Below are positions 5,329 through 7,682 of a stretch of DNA of 7,682 bases, piece by piece (the stretch's first letter is position 1; every line of letters begins with the position of its first letter). Source of the stretch: Anaerolineales bacterium (lineage in GTDB: Bacteria; Chloroflexota; Anaerolineae; Anaerolineales; VGOW01); contig CAKKQG010000483.1 in NCBI GenBank assembly GCA_919901875.1, forward strand, positions 1 through 7,682, read 5' to 3'. A model generated the notes under the pieces. That model was not told where the DNA came from, ran no database searches, and saw only the letters and a list, made by a program, of their open reading frames with translations. Position numbers and translations under genes: made by a program.

Positions 5329-6762
5329 TCATTTCAATTTGAGTCGTGATTTTTTGCCGACCACGGTGGTGTCGTCACTGCGCGCGGCAGGCAAGCGCAC
5401 TGTGAAGCGCGTGCCACTCCCCAACGCGCTCTCGACTCGGATCGATCCGCCGTGCGCCTGCACAATGTCTTTGGTGATCGCCAAGCCGAGCCCATAGCCT
5501 TTGCCAGATCGCGCTTTATCCACTCGATAGAATCGTTCAAAGATGCGCGGCAGATCTTCGGCGGGGATGCCGCCACCGGAATCGGCAACTGCCACGATCA
5601 CTTCACCTGATCCTGCCCGCGCCGTCAACATCACTGTGCCGCCGAGCGGAGTGTATTTAATAGCATTCTCCAATAGATTCGTGAACACTTGTGAGATACG
5701 ATCTGTATCAGCGAGCATTGAAGGCAGAGGATCGATCCGCACTTTCATCATGATATTCTTTTCTTTGGCGCGCAGAGTCAACTTCTCAACGGCTGAGTTC
5801 AACAACTTGCTCAAATCCAGCGGCACTCGATTCAACGAAGCCGGCACCGCGTCCAAACGCGCGAGATCGAGCAAGCCGTTCACCAGACGGCTCATGCGTT
5901 CGGCTTCGTCGTAGATCACGTTGGCGGCGCGGCGCACCGAGTCGGGGTCCGAGGCGGTGCCATCGAGGATCGCTTGTGAAAATCCTTGAATAGAGGTGAG
6001 CGGAGTTCTTAATTCGTGAGAGATGTTCATCACAAAATCACGCTGGGCTTGTTGACTCACTTTGACGCGGGCGACCATATCGTTGAACGATTTTGCCAAC
6101 GACTTTACTTCGTCCGGTCCGCTCGCCGGAACGGGTTGATCAAAGTCGCCGGTGCCGATACTACTGGCAGCCTTCGCCGCTTTTTGCAACGGGTTAGCGA
6201 CCCAATAGGAGATCAACAATGCCATGATCACCGACAATACACCGCCGACGATCCCCGCTTGCGCTAACGGCAGGAGAACAGTTTGATTTAACAGCTCCAA
6301 CGGCGTTGTGCGCGGCTTGGCTAAAACGAAATACACTCCGCCCGACTCGTTGGGCTGTGTGATGAAAGCCCAAATTTGACGTGAGGAGTCGCGCAAGAAA
6401 CCGCGTTCTAAAACCGCGTTAGGGTTTTCAACTTGCTCGATGTCGTTTGCCTGCGCCGCGCCGGAGATCACCGCGCTATCCACGATCACATTACCGCTTT
6501 TATCGGCGAATAGCACACGCACGTCGTTGGCTTTCGCCGTCGAGGCGGCATAACGAGCGAGGACATCCGTCGAAGTTGTGGCGGGCAGCGCAGCGCGACG
6601 AAGGATCGTTGTCCTCAGTTCGGTTAACTGCACAAAATCGAGTCGATCTATGACGATGCTGGAGCGAAGAAAAAAGGTGAAGGAGAGTCCGATGATGAAA
6701 AGACAGATGAGGAGGATGAGGATGTGCGAAACGATGAGGCGGAAGCGGAGGGAGTTGAACAT
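5329..6762 (-). CDS. Membrane sensor histidine kinase of a two-component system
   Basis: This 477-residue protein should sense a signal outside the membrane and phosphorylate the regulator encoded just upstream. Helix 1 is at about 9-31 and helix 2 at about 163-187. Between them is an extracytoplasmic region of about 130 residues with a Cache/PAS-like stretch (VRVLFADKSGNVIVDS, 81-96). A HAMP linker follows (about 188-240), then a HisKA domain with phospho-accepting His249 in SHELRTP. The HATPase domain has the N box (NLLENAIKY, Asn366), G1 (DSGGGIP, 394-400), F box (FERFYR) and G2 (GYGLGLAI). All catalytic motifs are intact. It starts 26 nt after the regulator stop, so the two are cotranscribed; no strong Shine-Dalgarno is seen. 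The layout is that of PhoR/ResE-type kinases. The signal cannot be inferred. The last base of the stop codon is part of a target duplication. Confidence 0.94.
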   Translation of the reverse strand: MFNSLRFRLIVSHILILLICLFIIGLSFTFFLRSSIVIDRLDFVQLTELRTTILRRAALPATTSTDVLARYAASTAKANDVRVLFADKSGNVIVDSAVISGAAQANDIEQVENPNAVLERGFLRDSSRQIWAFITQPNESGGVYFVLAKPRTTPLELLNQTVLLPLAQAGIVGGVLSVIMALLISYWVANPLQKAAKAASSIGTGDFDQPVPASGPDEVKSLAKSFNDMVARVKVSQQAQRDFVMNISHELRTPLTSIQGFSQAILDGTASDPDSVRRAANVIYDEAERMSRLVNGLLDLARLDAVPASLNRVPLDLSKLLNSAVEKLTLRAKEKNIMMKVRIDPLPSMLADTDRISQVFTNLLENAIKYTPLGGTVMLTARAGSGEVIVAVADSGGGIPAEDLPRIFERFYRVDKARSGKGYGLGLAITKDIVQAHGGSIRVESALGSGTRFTVRLPAARSDDTTVVGKKSRLKLK

Positions 6763-6788
6763 GATGCGAGACCGACGCGGTCTGAAGG

Positions 6789-7475
6789 TTACGCAACCAG
6801 CTTATACCCCACCCCGGTGATCGTTTCAATCGTCACCGTGCTGCTGCCCGAAATGTTCTTTCGTAAATGCGCCATATGCACATCCACTGTGCGCGTCTGC
6901 CCATAAAAATCAAAACCCCAAACCAGACTCAACAATTGTTCGCGCGTCAAGACAATGCCTTTGTTTTGCGCCAGCGTGTGCAAGAGATCAAATTCTTTGG
7001 CGCGTAGATCGATCCTCTTACCTGCCACCGTCACTTCGCGCCGCAGTTCGTCAACGGTGATGTCGCCAACGTGAACGGGTCCGGCCGACTCGGCGGCTTT
7101 CGCGGCGCGTTCGCTTCGGCGCAGAATCGCTTTCACGCGCGCGATCAGTTCGCGCGGGTTGAAGGGTTTGGTCATGTAGTCGTCCGCGCCCAATTCGAGT
7201 CCGATGATCTTATCAATATCTTCGTCGCGCGCGGTGAGCATGATGATCGGCACATCCGATTCGGCGCGCACTTTGCGGCACACGTCGTAACCATCCATGC
7301 TCGGCAGCATCACGTCTAACACAACAAGCGCCGGCTTCTCGTCACGAATCATCTCGACCGCTTTTGCCCCATCGCCCACCGACAGGATGCGAAAGTTCTC
7401 GCGCTCCAAATACATCTTGGCGAGTTCAATAATATTTGCTTCGTCGTCAACGAGGAGGATAAGTTCGCCGGACAT
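6789..7475 (-). CDS. OmpR/PhoB-family response regulator
   Basis: This 228-residue cytoplasmic transcription factor is the cognate partner of the downstream kinase. The receiver domain (about 4-118) has the acidic pair Asp10/Asp11, phospho-acceptor Asp54 in VVLDVMLP, Thr81 and Lys103 (MTKPF). The winged-helix DNA-binding domain (about 134-228) contains LRAKEFDLL, LTREQLL and the recognition-helix region RTVDVHMAHLRKNI, ending in GVGYKLVA. Length and all key residues are normal for the family, so it should be active. The ATG at 7475 gives the standard N-terminus (MSGELILLVDDE); the bases before it show no clear Shine-Dalgarno sequence. Only 36 nt lie between its start and the family A copy at 7512, so the native promoter or upstream operon link may have been disturbed by that insertion. 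Target genes are unknown. Confidence 0.95.
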   Translation of the reverse strand: MSGELILLVDDEANIIELAKMYLERENFRILSVGDGAKAVEMIRDEKPALVVLDVMLPSMDGYDVCRKVRAESDVPIIMLTARDEDIDKIIGLELGADDYMTKPFNPRELIARVKAILRRSERAAKAAESAGPVHVGDITVDELRREVTVAGKRIDLRAKEFDLLHTLAQNKGIVLTREQLLSLVWGFDFYGQTRTVDVHMAHLRKNISGSSTVTIETITGVGYKLVA

Positions 7476-7483
7476 AGAGAGTT

Positions 7484-7511
7484 ATCAGTAATCAGTGAAT
7501 AGTGATCAGTA
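7484..7511. repeat. Short ATCAGT direct repeats upstream of the response regulator
   Basis: ATCAGT occurs at 7484-7489, 7491-7496 and 7505-7510, with the first two as tandem 7-bp ATCAGTA-type units. A fourth copy is on the far side of the adjacent element (7640-7645). The segment could have arisen by repeated duplication of the upstream gene's 3' end or be a short dispersed repeat. No promoter boxes are convincing here. Confidence 0.6.
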
Positions 7512-7638
7512 GTGACTGCTCAGCCGATTCGTCATTGCGAGCGCACTTCGCGGAGCGGAAAGCAATCTCGGTCGCGCTATGAGATTGCTTCGTTCCGCTC
7601 CGCGAAGAACACTCCTCGCAATGACGTTGAGCAGTCAC
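7512..7638. mobile_element. MITE-like palindromic element, family A copy 3 (127 bp)
   Basis: This is the best preserved copy. The ends GTGACTGCTCA and TGAGCAGTCAC are perfect 11-bp inverted repeats. The flanks are perfect 8-bp direct repeats, GATCAGTA (7504-7511 and 7639-7646). The inner arms GTCATTGCGAG and CTCGCAATGAC and the deeper AGCAATCTC and GAGATTGCT arms are present, so the whole can fold into a long branched hairpin. Its left half is identical to copy 2 over 54 bp, while its right arm read inward (GAGGAGTGTTCTTCGCG) matches the left arm of copy 1. It separates the unidentified upstream gene from the response regulator. One caution is that GATCAGTA resembles the local ATCAGT repeats. 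Confidence 0.8.
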
Positions 7639-7640
7639 GA

Positions 7641-7682
7641 TCAGTAATTGAGGATCACCAGTTCGCTGATCTTTCCGCGCTT
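7641..7682 (-). CDS. C-terminal end of an unidentified gene (possibly D12-class DNA adenine methyltransferase)
   Basis: Reading the minus strand from the right edge gives KRGKISELVILNY and then a TGA stop. A charged residue cluster followed by ELxxxxY resembles the C-terminal tail of Dam-like D12-class N6-adenine methyltransferases (compare the KVKELLALY type of ending). Thirteen residues are too few for a firm call. The stop codon lies inside the 8-bp duplication bordering the adjacent element. Before the insertion the stop would have been about 30 nt from the response regulator start, a normal operon spacing. Confidence 0.4.
   Translation of the reverse strand, partial: KRGKISELVILNY

Noticed and set aside
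5543..5914. Plus-strand open frame of 123 codons inside the kinase gene
   Set aside because: It is opposite the conserved HATPase and HisKA domains and has no recognisable motif or ribosome-binding site.
6769..6783. Hairpin AGACCG-ACG-CGGTCT between regulator and kinase as a terminator
   Set aside because: The 6-bp stem has no T tract on either side and lies in a 26-nt gap between two genes that should be cotranscribed; at most it tunes translation.
1..7682. A defence, toxin-antitoxin, retron or phage system
   Set aside because: No reverse transcriptase, nuclease, integrase, toxin-antitoxin pair or phage gene is present; the possible methyltransferase tail of 13 residues is too short to claim a restriction-modification system.

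Overview
The window looks like a chromosomal segment of a Chloroflexota bacterium, probably an Anaerolineae-like lineage. This is an inference. It rests on the secreted protein at 3756-4727, which carries two copies of a TGH(T/A)V...GG(L)..FGYPITE repeat domain common in that phylum, on the Thr/Pro-rich tails of the penicillin-binding protein, and on dense short dispersed repeats between genes. The base composition is near balanced and there are no tRNA, rRNA or CRISPR features.

Plus-strand block, 1-4727. It holds the C-terminal part of a Maf-type nucleotide pyrophosphatase (2-259), a class B penicillin-binding lipoprotein with a MecA-like N-terminal domain (497-2728), the ribosome-assembly GTPase RsgA overlapping it by one base (2728-3681), and a secreted two-repeat protein with its own putative promoter (3756-4727). 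A strong bidirectional terminator at 4852-4887 separates this block from the convergent minus-strand genes.

Minus-strand block, 7682-4919, in transcription order. It holds the last 13 codons of an unidentified gene whose tail resembles D12-class DNA adenine methyltransferases (7682-7641), an OmpR/PhoB-type response regulator (7475-6789), its sensor histidine kinase (6762-5329), and a 79-residue two-helix membrane protein (5158-4919).

The most notable content lies between the genes. Nearly every gap is built from repeats. Three copies of one palindromic MITE-like family (302-439, 4728-4837, 7512-7638) share ends of the form GTRAYTRYTYAG and an inner GTCATTGCGAG arm. They are flanked by 8-bp direct repeats matching 7/8, 6/8 and 8/8. 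A different 126-bp element (5195-5320) has CTTACGCA inverted ends and a perfect 9-bp flanking duplication, TACAAGACT. Removing the two elements in the minus-strand block leaves gaps of about 30 and 35 nt, so the four genes may once have been one compact operon. Three of the four insertions have a flanking duplication that touches or contains a stop codon. The 126-bp element also appears to supply the -35 box of a promoter for the small membrane protein. A 7-bp tandem repeat (GCCATCA x4) forms the start of the rsgA coding sequence.

No defence island, biosynthetic cluster or other clearly new multi-gene system is visible. The unusual biology here is the organisation of small mobile repeats around gene ends.
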